This document shows, one piece after another, positions 25,590-32,806 of a stretch of DNA of 32,806 nucleotides. The translations under genes were made by a program, and so were the position numbers. Position 1 is the first letter of the stretch; every line of letters begins with the position of its first letter. The notes beneath the pieces are model-generated. The model made no database searches. It was given only the letters and a program-made list of their open reading frames with translations, and was not told the DNA's origin. This DNA is from an uncultured Bacteroidales bacterium (GTDB taxonomy: Bacteria > Bacteroidota > Bacteroidia > Bacteroidales > UBA4417): contig CAJAXK010000454.1 in assembly GCA_903946925.1 (NCBI GenBank), positions 1 through 32,806 of the forward strand, in the 5' to 3' direction.

Positions 25590-26822
25590 ATGTACACAAA
25601 ATTTCAAGATTTCCTTACCAAAGAACTTGCTGGCATAAAAGAAGCCGGATTGTTTAAAAATGAGCGCATACTTGTCTCGCCACAAGGGGCTGAAATTACC
25701 ATAAGCTCCGGTGCCAAAGTGCTTAATTTCTGTGCCAACAATTACCTTGGCCTCTCCAATAACCCTCAACTGATTGCTGCTGCAAAAGACGCCCTGGATA
25801 CACATGGCTACGGCATGTCGTCAGTGCGTTTTATTTGCGGAACCGGTGATCTTCACAAAGAATTGGAAAAGAAAATTGCCGATTTTTTCGGTATGGAAGA
25901 TACCATTTTATATGCCGCTTGTTTTGATGCCAATGGTGGCGTTTTCGAACCTTTATTAGGCGAAGAAGATGCAATTATCTCTGATTCGTTAAACCATGCT
26001 TCCATTATAGATGGTGTAAGGCTTTGTAAGGCTGTACGTTACCGATACAACAATGCCGACATGGCCGATCTTGAAGTACAATTGCAAGCCGCTCAGGCTC
26101 AAAGGCACAGGTTGATCGTTACCGATGGCGTTTTTTCGATGGACGGGAACGTGGCTCCTCTCGACAAAATATACGAGTTGGCCAATAAATACGATGCCAT
26201 GATCATGGTTGACGAATCACATTCAGCAGGAGTTGTTGGCAAAACAGGGCGTGGTGTAACCGAGCAGTTCAACCTGAAAGGTAAAGTTGAAATTATTACC
26301 GGAACTCTTGGAAAAGCATTTGGAGGTGCAATCGGTGGCTTTACTACCGGGAAAAAAGAAATTATTGATATGCTCCGCCAACGTTCGCGGCCCTATCTTT
26401 TCAGTAATTCAATACCTCCGTTGGTAGCTGCTGCAGGAATCCGGATGGTGGATATGATGAGCGAAACCAATGAGTTGCAAGATAAATTACACGAAAACAC
26501 GGCCTATTTTGTAGAGAAAATGTTGGCCGCAGGTTTCGATATCAAACCAACCCAAAGTGCCATCTGCGCCGTAATGCTGTACGATGCCAAGCTTAGCCAG
26601 GAAATGGCATCCAAACTGCTTGACGAAGGTATTTATGTTATAGGTTTCTACTATCCTGTTGTACCTAAGGACAAAGCCCGTATCCGTGTTCAGATTTCGG
26701 CAGCACACGAACGCGAACACCTCGACAAATGTATTGCTGCATTTACCAAAGTTGGGAAAGAACTTGGCGTTATCAAGAGCCAACAAGGCGGTTGTGGCTG
26801 TGGTTGCAGTTGTGGAAACTAA
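25590..26822 (+). CDS. kbl: 2-amino-3-ketobutyrate CoA ligase (glycine C-acetyltransferase)
   Basis: PLP enzyme that cleaves 2-amino-3-ketobutyrate with CoA into glycine and acetyl-CoA, the second step of threonine breakdown after Tdh. Seen: NFCANNYLGLSNNPQ, GYGMSSVRFICGTGDLHKELE, DSLNHASIIDGVRL, the PLP-ring aspartate and histidine in DESHSAG (D208, H211) and the Schiff-base lysine K242 in TGTLGKAFGGAIGG. Length is 410 aa against 398 in E. coli. The excess is a C-terminal tail after the family's usual LGVI ending, with four cysteines in CGCGCSC, which I do not know from characterised enzymes. Start at 25590 fits the family N-terminus. Followed by a terminator. Confidence 0.95.
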   Translation: MYTKFQDFLTKELAGIKEAGLFKNERILVSPQGAEITISSGAKVLNFCANNYLGLSNNPQLIAAAKDALDTHGYGMSSVRFICGTGDLHKELEKKIADFFGMEDTILYAACFDANGGVFEPLLGEEDAIISDSLNHASIIDGVRLCKAVRYRYNNADMADLEVQLQAAQAQRHRLIVTDGVFSMDGNVAPLDKIYELANKYDAMIMVDESHSAGVVGKTGRGVTEQFNLKGKVEIITGTLGKAFGGAIGGFTTGKKEIIDMLRQRSRPYLFSNSIPPLVAAAGIRMVDMMSETNELQDKLHENTAYFVEKMLAAGFDIKPTQSAICAVMLYDAKLSQEMASKLLDEGIYVIGFYYPVVPKDKARIRVQISAAHEREHLDKCIAAFTKVGKELGVIKSQQGGCGCGCSCGN

Positions 26823-26845
26823 TGTATCCTGTTGATTTCATTTTG

Positions 26846-26873
26846 AAAAGGCTGCTGAAAAGTGGCCTTTTTT
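26846..26873 (+). terminator. Rho-independent terminator of kbl
   Basis: Stem AAAAGGC (26846-26852) / GCCTTTT (26865-26871), a 12-nt loop with a possible inner CT/AG pairing, and a T-run of six. Confidence 0.75.
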
Positions 26874-26916
26874 AGCTTTTGCAAACAAGAAACAGCATCT
26901 ATACTCTCGATATTTT

Positions 26917-26949
26917 TTTGCAGTTATTGCTTGAAATAACCTAAGTTTG
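26917..26949 (+). promoter_or_regulatory. Promoter of the CDF transporter gene
   Basis: TTTG at 26917-26920, a 21-nt spacer and TAAGTTTG at 26942-26949 fit the Bacteroidota consensus. The start codon follows 28 nt later. Confidence 0.6.
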
Positions 26950-26977
26950 AAAAAAATATCAAACACATTTTCTCCTT

Positions 26978-27886
26978 ATGGAAAATAATTCATTGAAGAA
27001 ATTCATCTATCTGGCAATTGCTGCGGCAGTGGCAACTATTTCGCTTAAGCTTCTTGCATATTTTCTTACAGGATCGGTCGGTTTGTTTTCTGATGCGCTC
27101 GAGTCGGTTGTTAACCTTATCGCGGCTGTGGTTGCACTTTTTATGATTACCCTGGCCGAAAAACCTGCCGATGAAGAACATGCTTTTGGCCATTATAAAG
27201 CAGAATATTTTTCGAGTGCCATAGAAGGTGGGCTGATTGTGATTGCTGCATTCAGTATTATTTGGTCGGCTATCCCAAGAATTATACACCCACAACCTCT
27301 TGAAAATGTCGGGGTTGGATTGCTGGTTGCAGTAGGTGCTTCGGCAATTAACCTGGCTGTTGGGATGATTTTAATCAAGAACGGCAAAAAAAACCATTCT
27401 ATCACACTCGAAGCCGATGGCAAACATTTGATGACTGATGTTTACACTTCGGTTGGGGTTTTGATAGGGATTGGTTTGGTAAACATTACCGGTTTTCTTG
27501 TGCTTGATGGGATTGTTGCAGTTGGGGTTGCAATAAATATTTTATGGACTGGCTACCAGCTTATGCACCGTTCAGCTCAAGGATTGCTCGATTCGGCCAT
27601 TCCTGAAGAAGAACGTCAGAAAATAATTGATGCACTTGCTAAATTTAAGGATCAGAATATTGAATACCATTCACTTATGACCAGGCAAGCGGGACGGCGA
27701 AAATTTATTTCACTGCACATACTTTTGCCCGGAAAACTGAGCATTCAGGAAGGGCATGATAGTGTCGAAAATATCGAAAAGGCAATCCGCGACCTTTTCG
27801 GTTCACCGGTAACTGTTTTTACCCATCTCGAACCTGTGGAAGATCCTCTTTCGATGGAGGATATTGGGTTGGACAGGATATATTAG
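26978..27886 (+). CDS. Cation diffusion facilitator (CDF) family metal transporter
   Basis: Inner-membrane antiporter expected to export divalent metal ions in exchange for protons. Six membrane segments can be traced. The second carries [12 protein letters not shown] (D39, S43), the loop has [15 protein letters not shown] (H68, H72), and the fifth carries H150-LMT-D154, the HxxxD metal-site half. The C-terminal cytoplasmic domain (about residues 205-302) shows the regulatory fold with [19 protein letters not shown] and VFTHLEP. 302 aa is typical. The D/S rather than D/D or H/D pair in segment 2 leaves the metal unclear (zinc, iron, manganese or cobalt). Monocistronic by its own promoter; a MITE-like element starts 5 nt after its stop. 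Confidence 0.93.
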   Translation: MENNSLKKFIYLAIAAAVATISLKLLAYFLTGSVGLFSDALESVVNLIAAVVALFMITLAEKPADEEHAFGHYKAEYFSSAIEGGLIVIAAFSIIWSAIPRIIHPQPLENVGVGLLVAVGASAINLAVGMILIKNGKKNHSITLEADGKHLMTDVYTSVGVLIGIGLVNITGFLVLDGIVAVGVAINILWTGYQLMHRSAQGLLDSAIPEEERQKIIDALAKFKDQNIEYHSLMTRQAGRRKFISLHILLPGKLSIQEGHDSVENIEKAIRDLFGSPVTVFTHLEPVEDPLSMEDIGLDRIY

Positions 27887-27891
27887 TAATC

Positions 27892-28120
27892 TTGAGTCCG
27901 CTCCTAAAACCCTTAAAAAAAAGAAAACCACGGAGCGAAGTACTGAGCCTGCCGAAGTAGCACAGAGGACACAGAGGCACACAGAGTATTGTTAATCAGC
28001 ACTATAAACTTTGTGAACTCAGCGAAGCGATATCACGAACACTTTAAAAATTAGCAATTGTGAGTAAACTTAGAGACTTTGTGCCTTTGTGGCAAAAAAG
28101 ATTTTTCGGAGTGGACTCAA
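27892..28120. mobile_element. MITE-like element, copy 2 (about 229 bp)
   Basis: Begins TTGAGTCCGCTCCTAAAA (27892-27909) and ends TTTTCGGAGTGGACTCAA (28103-28120): the reverse complement of the end matches the start at 16 of 18 positions. Internally CACAGAGGCACACAGAG (near 27971-27987) is a near inverted repeat of CTTTGTGCCTTTGTGGC (near 28077-28093), so the whole element can fold back. It shares interior blocks with copy 1, has no coding frame and sits directly after the CDF gene. Confidence 0.82.
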
Positions 28121-28144
28121 TTTTCGAAATTTTCAATTTATCCT

Positions 28145-28152
28145 TACTTTTG
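28145..28152 (+). promoter_or_regulatory. Candidate -7 box (TACTTTTG) of the repeat-protein gene
   Basis: TACTTTTG matches TAnnTTTG, 55 nt before the ATG at 28208 and 24 nt after the end of MITE copy 2. No clear TTG at the expected -33 place. Confidence 0.45.
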
Positions 28153-28207
28153 AAAGTGAAAATCAATCAGCAACAATAGTTACAATTCAAATGAAGGGGC
28201 AACAAAA

Positions 28208-29917
28208 ATGAAAAATTGCAGCAACCACAACCTTTACAAGTTCTTCAGCAGCAAAATTATTTGTTCTGTTTTTTGCCTGATCAGCTTCTTTTCGATAAAT
28301 GCTTATTCACAAACCTGGTCCCCGCTTGGCAGCGGGATGAATGACTGGGTGTATTCCTCCATAATTTATAATGGCGACTTGATTGTTGGTGGGAAATTTA
28401 CTTCGGCAGGAGGTGTAAGTGCAAACCATATTGCTAAATGGAATGGTACAAGCTGGCAACCACTTGGATCAGGTGTAAATGGGAAAGTTAACGCGCTTGC
28501 TGTTTACGAAGGCAACTTAGTAGCTGCTGGCGAGTTTACATCTGCGGGTGGGATGGACGTAAATTTTATCGCAATGTGGGATGGCACCGCATGGAACGAT
28601 GAATTGGGTGGTGTGGGAAGCACTGTAACATCACTTGCAGTTATTGGAACGGATTTATATGTTGGAGGCTATTTTACAGAAGCAGACAGTACCCCGGCCA
28701 ATTATATCGCAAAAAGGGACAATACAGGATGGTCTGCATTGGGGACCGGAATGGCAGGAGGTCAAGGCCAAGTTATGGCTTTAACTGTTTTCAACGGCGA
28801 ATTGTATGCAGGTGGCTTTTTTACCTCTTCGGGCGGGGTAACCACCAACCATATTGCGAAATGGAATGGCATTTCCTGGTCGGCACTTGGTAATGGAATT
28901 GCTGGCATTGTTTATTCGTTGGCCGAATACAACGGTAATTTAGTTGCCGGTGGTTTGTTTTTAAGCGCAGGTATTATTGCGGCTAACCATATCGCTTCTT
29001 GGGATGGAGTTTCGTGGTCAACATTCGGGACCGGTATGGCCGGCGATTTTTATCAATATGTTTTTGCGCTGGCCGTGTACAATGGAAACTTGTTTGCGGG
29101 AGGATATTTTCAAAGTTCAGGAGGCGTTTCCACAAATGGCGTTGCAAAATGGGATGGGGCTTCCTGGAGCGGTTTGAACGGAGGCTTTTTTTATCCTGCA
29201 AATGCGTGTGGTGCCCACACGTTATGCATTTTTGGCGGCGATTTGGTAGTCGGAGGATTATTTACCTCTGCCGGATCTGTTGGTGCCGCCCATATAGCTG
29301 CTTACAACGAGCCAATTTCTACCACCCAACAACTTAATCTTACTGTTTTTCTGGAAGGATTTTTCGATACAACAACTGGAGCGATGAACCAATCCCAATT
29401 TATTGATATTGATGGACAATGGTACAACAATTTTCCCGGTTCGATTGTGGATACTTTGAGTGTTCAGTTGACTGAAACTGTATCGCCTTATAATATAATT
29501 TACCATGTGCCATCTGCTGAACTGAATACCAATGGCACTATTGATATACCAATTCCTTTAAACTTGAATGGGTCGTATTATGTTGTTATCAAACATCGTA
29601 ACAGTATTGAAACCTGGTCGGCAAATCCTGTTCAATTGATGGGAAATACGACTTTTTATGATTTTACTGATGCTGCTTCCAAAGCATTTGGCAATAACCT
29701 GCTTCTTAAGGGTGGTATCTACACTATTTTTAGCGGCGATGTAAACCAAGATGGGATTATGGATTCATCTGATATTGTTATTGCTAAAAATGACGCATCT
29801 GTTTTTAATAACGGATACATCGTATCCGACATAAACGGGGATGGAATAACGGACGCTGGCGACTTGATTGTTATCGACAATAACTCAAGCATTTTTATTG
29901 GATCCATCCAGCCTTGA
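28208..29917 (+). CDS. Secreted beta-propeller-like repeat protein with dockerin-like C-terminus
   Basis: Predicted exported protein of 569 aa with unknown function. The N-terminus has a signal peptide (hydrophobic ICSVFCLISFFSINAYSQ, about residues 18-35). Residues 36-375 hold about seven repeats of 45-50 residues, each with LGSGM..V..L..YNG.L.AGG.FTSAGGV..NHIAKW(N/D)G.SW; the tryptophan/glycine pattern suggests a beta-propeller. Then comes a beta-sandwich-like region (LNLTVFLEGFFDTTTGAMNQ, IPIPLNLNGSYYVVIKHRN). The end has two calcium-loop repeats, GDVNQDGIMDSSDIV and SDINGDGITDAGDLI, like dockerin or EF-hand modules. I see no T9SS-type C-terminal sorting domain. It stands alone with its own -7 box. 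Confidence 0.82.
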   Translation: MKNCSNHNLYKFFSSKIICSVFCLISFFSINAYSQTWSPLGSGMNDWVYSSIIYNGDLIVGGKFTSAGGVSANHIAKWNGTSWQPLGSGVNGKVNALAVYEGNLVAAGEFTSAGGMDVNFIAMWDGTAWNDELGGVGSTVTSLAVIGTDLYVGGYFTEADSTPANYIAKRDNTGWSALGTGMAGGQGQVMALTVFNGELYAGGFFTSSGGVTTNHIAKWNGISWSALGNGIAGIVYSLAEYNGNLVAGGLFLSAGIIAANHIASWDGVSWSTFGTGMAGDFYQYVFALAVYNGNLFAGGYFQSSGGVSTNGVAKWDGASWSGLNGGFFYPANACGAHTLCIFGGDLVVGGLFTSAGSVGAAHIAAYNEPISTTQQLNLTVFLEGFFDTTTGAMNQSQFIDIDGQWYNNFPGSIVDTLSVQLTETVSPYNIIYHVPSAELNTNGTIDIPIPLNLNGSYYVVIKHRNSIETWSANPVQLMGNTTFYDFTDAASKAFGNNLLLKGGIYTIFSGDVNQDGIMDSSDIVIAKNDASVFNNGYIVSDINGDGITDAGDLIVIDNNSSIFIGSIQP

Positions 29918-30452
29918 GCAGTGAATAAGTGAAACCGGCAAAAGCACTTGGCAGCTAATCTTTCAAATTATTCGCTCCTTACTTATTTCAAAAGAGCGGT
30001 TGGAAACGCTTAGCTAAGTTGATGTTGTTTTTGGCATAATATATTGAATTCCAGCCTTGAATTTAAGTCAAAAGCGATGCCCTGAGCTTGTCGAAGTGGC
30101 TAAGGCAAAAGGCTAAGGTTCTTGACTATCAATATTTGCATTTCATGCGTTATTATTTGTTTTTTAACGGGTCACATGGAACTCCATGACAAAATAATAT
30201 CATCCGACGGTGAGTCAAAATTGGTTGATTTTGTCATGTTCGTTTGATCTCACTTTTTCAAAATAACTCATACACCATCAACTCTGATACTATTTTTTTA
30301 GAGATTGCATCTATGGTCTTAGCTTAGAAATTTCGGCTGGCACATCGGCAAGCTCAGTGTGGCACTCAGTTCATAGCTTTTGAATTTATCTTTTCCGGCT
30401 TGCTTAGGGTAAGGAATAATCCAACAAATATTCATAGGGTAACCCAAAAATC
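29918..30452. other. Noncoding stretch between the repeat protein and the terminator-like stems
   Basis: No supported gene. It contains CCCTGAGCTTGTCGAAG (near 30079-30095), a common dispersed bacterial palindrome half that is related to the CTGAGCCTGCCGAAG block of the MITE-like elements; the inverted repeats at 30175-30238; and CATCGGCAAGCTCAGTG near 30345, a related inverted fragment. It looks like a collection of repeat remnants. Confidence 0.55.
30185..30238. repeat. 11-bp inverted repeat CATGACAAAAT / ATTTTGTCATG
   Basis: Perfect arms at 30185-30195 and 30228-30238 with a 32-nt spacer. The left arm overlaps a smaller hairpin CATGG (30175-30179) / CCATG (30184-30188). It could be the ends of a small decayed element or a large stem-loop; function unknown. 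Confidence 0.6.
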
Positions 30453-30503
30453 CGCCCCTTGAATGCAAGTGTCGGGGCGACTTTTTTATTTACCCCGACA
30501 CTT
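30453..30503 (+). terminator. Terminator-like stem with an overlapping competing stem
   Basis: Stem A: CGCCCC (30453-30458) / GGGGCG (30474-30479) followed by AC and six Ts (30482-30487). Stem B: AAGTGTCGGGG (30467-30477) / CCCCGACACTT (30493-30503), 11 bp perfect with a 15-nt loop. They share GGGG 30474-30477, so only one can form. It may be simply a terminator for the upstream gene or a remnant of an attenuator. Confidence 0.65.
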
Positions 30504-30525
30504 TTCAGTAAACCGAATGCATAAT

Positions 30526-30567
30526 AACAAACAACAGCCATCCAATATTGGGTGGCTGTTGTTTGTT
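30526..30567. repeat. Long hairpin with 20-nt arms before the TPR regulator
   Basis: AACAAACAACAGCCATCCAA (30526-30545) and TTGGGTGGCTGTTGTTTGTT (30548-30567) pair along 20 positions with a single G-T mismatch, separated by TA. It lies 40 bp before the candidate promoter at 30607. It may be a bidirectional terminator; the T-rich 3' arm fits only loosely. Confidence 0.8.
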
Positions 30568-30606
30568 AAATTTGCCGGAACAATATAAAAACCTTTTGAA
30601 CAGCTA

Positions 30607-30640
30607 TTGAAAATACCGCTTCAAAGTTTTATTACTTTTG
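30607..30640 (+). promoter_or_regulatory. Promoter of the TPR-AraC regulator (TTG-N23-TACTTTTG)
   Basis: TTG at 30607-30609 and TACTTTTG at 30633-30640, spacing 23 nt, at the upper limit of the Bacteroidota consensus. Transcription would begin near 30647, 22 nt before the ATG. Confidence 0.6.
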
Positions 30641-30668
30641 CGCACCATAAAAACGCAAACTCCGCCAA

Positions 30669-32549
30669 ATGCCACTCCCGCGAACCTTGCCAATATTGCT
30701 TTTCAGATTTTTATCAGTTATCCTTATTTTGCTTTATTCATGCAATAGTCCGTTTACTGCTGAACGCCAAAACAAACAGGAACGGGTAAGATATGAAAAT
30801 TTGATCTCTAAAGCGCGGCTGTATGTGGCAACGCAACCCGACAGTGCCTTGCTTTATGCCGATTCGGCCATTCAATTCCTACTTAAAACCGGCAATACCG
30901 ATTCCGCCTTAATATCAATGATGGCTATTAAAGCTCAATCATGGCTCAACAAAGGACATTCCGATTCGGCCATAAACATACTTTTACGAGCAAGGACAAT
31001 AGCTATCGGGGCTTCCGACACCTTGGCCCAGGCCAATTCCTCATTCAAGCTTGGCGAAATACTTGCTGACAGAGAGGATTACAACTCCGCCGAAAAATAT
31101 ATTAAGGAAGCAATATTGTTATTTGAGCTACACAAAAAAGAGTACAAATTAGCTGCGGCCTACAATGTATTTGGTACACTCCTGATTGCAAAAGGCGATA
31201 ATATGAAAGCCCAGGAATACCTGATGAAGGCTACTGCTATTTTCAAACGCCTTGGCAGCTTTAATGCCCTCGGGGTAATATACATAACCATAGCCCGCAA
31301 CAACAACGCCATGGGCAACAAAGATGTAGCTGCGAAATATTATAAATTGGCTATCAGCCAACTTGCCCAGGTACACGATACCTCGAACCTGGGAATTGCC
31401 TACATGAACATGGGCGTGATGTTACGCACTACCGCTCCCGAAAGCGCAATGGCCTTTTACCGCAAAGCTATTGCCCTTTTGGCAGCAAGCGATTCGTCCG
31501 AACCTCCCATCGTTGAAAAATACAATATTGCAAACCTGTATCTCGACCAGAAACAATATAACAAAGCTCTTGAAGAATACGACAAGGTACTTGAACTTTG
31601 CAGAAGGTATAACCTGGCCGGCGGTATCGCGAGGGTGTACAGCGGCTACGCCAGTGTTTACGAGGAAACAGGAAAACACGGCTTAGCTACATCCTATCTT
31701 ATTAAAGCTGTGCATATTGCCGACTCGATTGGAGACGTATCACTCGCGTTGAAACTTCGGCAGTCGCTTATGGACAATTACCGAAAGCAGCAAAACTACG
31801 ATGCCGCCATGCTGATAAACGACACCATAAAAATTATACACGATACGCTCACGGCAGGAGGCAACAAAACAGTATTGCGAACCATGGAACAACTCCACCA
31901 GGCCGAGAACAAAGAGCTTGAAAACAGGATCCTTAAAAAGGAGTTGAAAAACCAGGCAGATCAAACCGTTTACCGTTGGGTTATTTTTACAGTACTGGCA
32001 TTGGCATTAGTACTGATGTTTTATCTGTACCGGAAGATTTCGAGGTTGTATGTCGAACGCACGAAGGCATATCATATACTAATTAGTAAATACAAGCAGG
32101 AAAGCGAACTGCTTAACAGGTTAAGAGGCATCAGGAAGCCCGATACACTGCCCGGCACCGACCCCGATACCGCGCACGACAGCAACTACTTGTTGCAGCA
32201 ACTTATTGAATATTATGTTACCGAAAAACCCTACCTGGACCCGAAATTAAAAGTTGCCGATGTTGCCGAAAAACTAAACTGCTCGCGAAAAGCCATTGCC
32301 ACAGCACTTAAAGGATGTAAGGATTCCAATTTCAATACATTTACTAACCGGTTCAGGGTCGAAACGGCTATTGCCATGTCAGATAACCCTGCTTACAAAA
32401 ACTATAAAACAGAGGCCATTGCCCATGATTCGGGGTTTGGCTCCAAATCAAATTTCTACGATATGTTCGAATCCTGCACAGGGGTTAAGTTCAACTATTA
32501 CCGGCGTTATCACACCACCCTCCCACCTGATGATTCCATTGATGAATAA
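30669..32549 (+). CDS. TPR-containing membrane-bound AraC-type transcriptional regulator
   Basis: One-component sensor-regulator of 626 aa. The N-terminus (LPILLFRFLSVILILLYSC, C25) looks like a signal peptide with a lipobox. Residues about 40-390 are tandem TPR repeats (for example AQANSSFKLGEILADREDYN, AAAYNVFGTLLIAKGDNMKA, EKYNIANLYLDQKQYNKALE). A helical segment precedes one membrane helix (VIFTVLALALVLMFYLY, about 437-455), then a coiled linker and a C-terminal AraC/XylS helix-turn-helix domain (about 520-615: LKVADVAEKLNCSRKAIATAL, then IAHDSGFGSKSNFYDMFESCTG). This architecture is common in Bacteroidota, where TPRs are outside the membrane and the DNA-binding domain is in the cytoplasm. 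Target genes are unknown. Own promoter upstream. Confidence 0.9.
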   Translation: MPLPRTLPILLFRFLSVILILLYSCNSPFTAERQNKQERVRYENLISKARLYVATQPDSALLYADSAIQFLLKTGNTDSALISMMAIKAQSWLNKGHSDSAINILLRARTIAIGASDTLAQANSSFKLGEILADREDYNSAEKYIKEAILLFELHKKEYKLAAAYNVFGTLLIAKGDNMKAQEYLMKATAIFKRLGSFNALGVIYITIARNNNAMGNKDVAAKYYKLAISQLAQVHDTSNLGIAYMNMGVMLRTTAPESAMAFYRKAIALLAASDSSEPPIVEKYNIANLYLDQKQYNKALEEYDKVLELCRRYNLAGGIARVYSGYASVYEETGKHGLATSYLIKAVHIADSIGDVSLALKLRQSLMDNYRKQQNYDAAMLINDTIKIIHDTLTAGGNKTVLRTMEQLHQAENKELENRILKKELKNQADQTVYRWVIFTVLALALVLMFYLYRKISRLYVERTKAYHILISKYKQESELLNRLRGIRKPDTLPGTDPDTAHDSNYLLQQLIEYYVTEKPYLDPKLKVADVAEKLNCSRKAIATALKGCKDSNFNTFTNRFRVETAIAMSDNPAYKNYKTEAIAHDSGFGSKSNFYDMFESCTGVKFNYYRRYHTTLPPDDSIDE

Positions 32550-32664
32550 CATGGGGATTTTTATCCCGTAAAGGTTTTTTAAAAAAATCGGGCTAATTCT
32601 TATTTTGAGGAGCTATCTGACACTGTAATCAAATCCAAAACCTTGGTCAAACTTTTTTAGCTTT

Positions 32665-32692
32665 TTTACTTTTTGCTTGATCAAAAAGTAAA
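32665..32692. repeat. Perfect 11-bp hairpin TTTACTTTTTG / CAAAAAGTAAA
   Basis: Arms at 32665-32675 and 32682-32692 with loop CTTGAT. From memory, a very similar ACTTTTTGCTTGATCAAAAAG block recurs between genes in many Bacteroidota genomes. Whether it terminates transcription or is a dispersed element is not clear; it lies 115 bp after the TPR regulator. The rest of 32550-32806 shows no gene. Confidence 0.65.
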
Positions 32693-32806
32693 CAAAAAAT
32701 CAAGGCTTTATAAAAATACTTGCGTTTCTAATCCGAAGGTATCTTCCAGCAATACAAGGCATGTTAGATGGCACAATTCCAGGCTTTTGTCGTTGCTGTG
32801 TATTGC

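Noticed and set aside
25299-25599. Minus-strand frames of 83 and 61 codons across the kbl leader
   Set aside because: Again the reverse of the GAAC octamer array; overlaps the kbl promoter and start.
28977-29506. Several frames on both strands inside the repeat-protein gene
   Set aside because: They are shadows of the W-G-rich repeats of the real + strand gene.

Overview
The window looks like a chromosomal segment of a Bacteroidota bacterium, probably an uncultured Bacteroidales/Marinilabiliales-like lineage; that rank is an inference. The evidence is the gene families (long MraY, FtsL_2-type FtsL, SDR-type threonine dehydrogenase, MBOAT/SGNH set, TPR-AraC regulator), weak or absent Shine-Dalgarno sequences, and several TAnnTTTG promoter -7 boxes.

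Layout. 1-1074: the 3' part of class I fructose-1,6-bisphosphatase and its terminator. 1221-1376: a possible small hypothetical gene. 1504-17258: a complete Bacteroidota-style division and cell wall (dcw) cluster, all on +, in the order mraZ, rsmH, ftsL, ftsI (PBP with PASTA), murE, mraY, murD, ftsW, murG, murC, ftsQ, ftsA, ftsZ. It makes meso-diaminopimelate-type peptidoglycan precursors (MurE DNPR motif), carries them to lipid I and lipid II, polymerises and cross-links them at the septum (FtsW/FtsI), and builds the FtsZ/FtsA ring. Three 10-bp AAAGTGG boxes before mraZ look like its own operator. 17789-18244: yqeY, ending at a strong bidirectional terminator. 18374-22581 (-): an operon of two SGNH-fold proteins and an MBOAT acyltransferase, probably for O-acylation of an envelope polysaccharide. 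23093-23623 (-): an SRPBCC gene broken by one in-frame TGA. 24138-26822: divergent tdh (-) and kbl (+), the two-step threonine-to-glycine pathway. 26978-27886: a CDF metal exporter. 28208-29917: a secreted repeat protein with a dockerin-like calcium-binding end. 30669-32549: a membrane-bound TPR/AraC-type regulator.

The most unusual content is intergenic. Four gaps hold degenerate arrays locked to an 8-nt or 7-nt period. Two, before yqeY and before kbl, use the same GAACNNNN octamers. One, between ftsL and ftsI, has TTTGAA-type octamers followed by ACCNNNA heptamers. The fourth, another ACCNNNA heptamer array, overlaps the start of an SGNH gene. The largest also contains six 17-nt units with a GCGAAGC mini-hairpin core. 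They are not CRISPRs, and the long open frames through them are artefacts. Two MITE-like elements with matching terminal inverted repeats (23689-23869 and 27892-28120) and a pair of competing stems before the last gene are further unexplained structures. I saw no tRNA, rRNA, CRISPR array or intact transposase gene.
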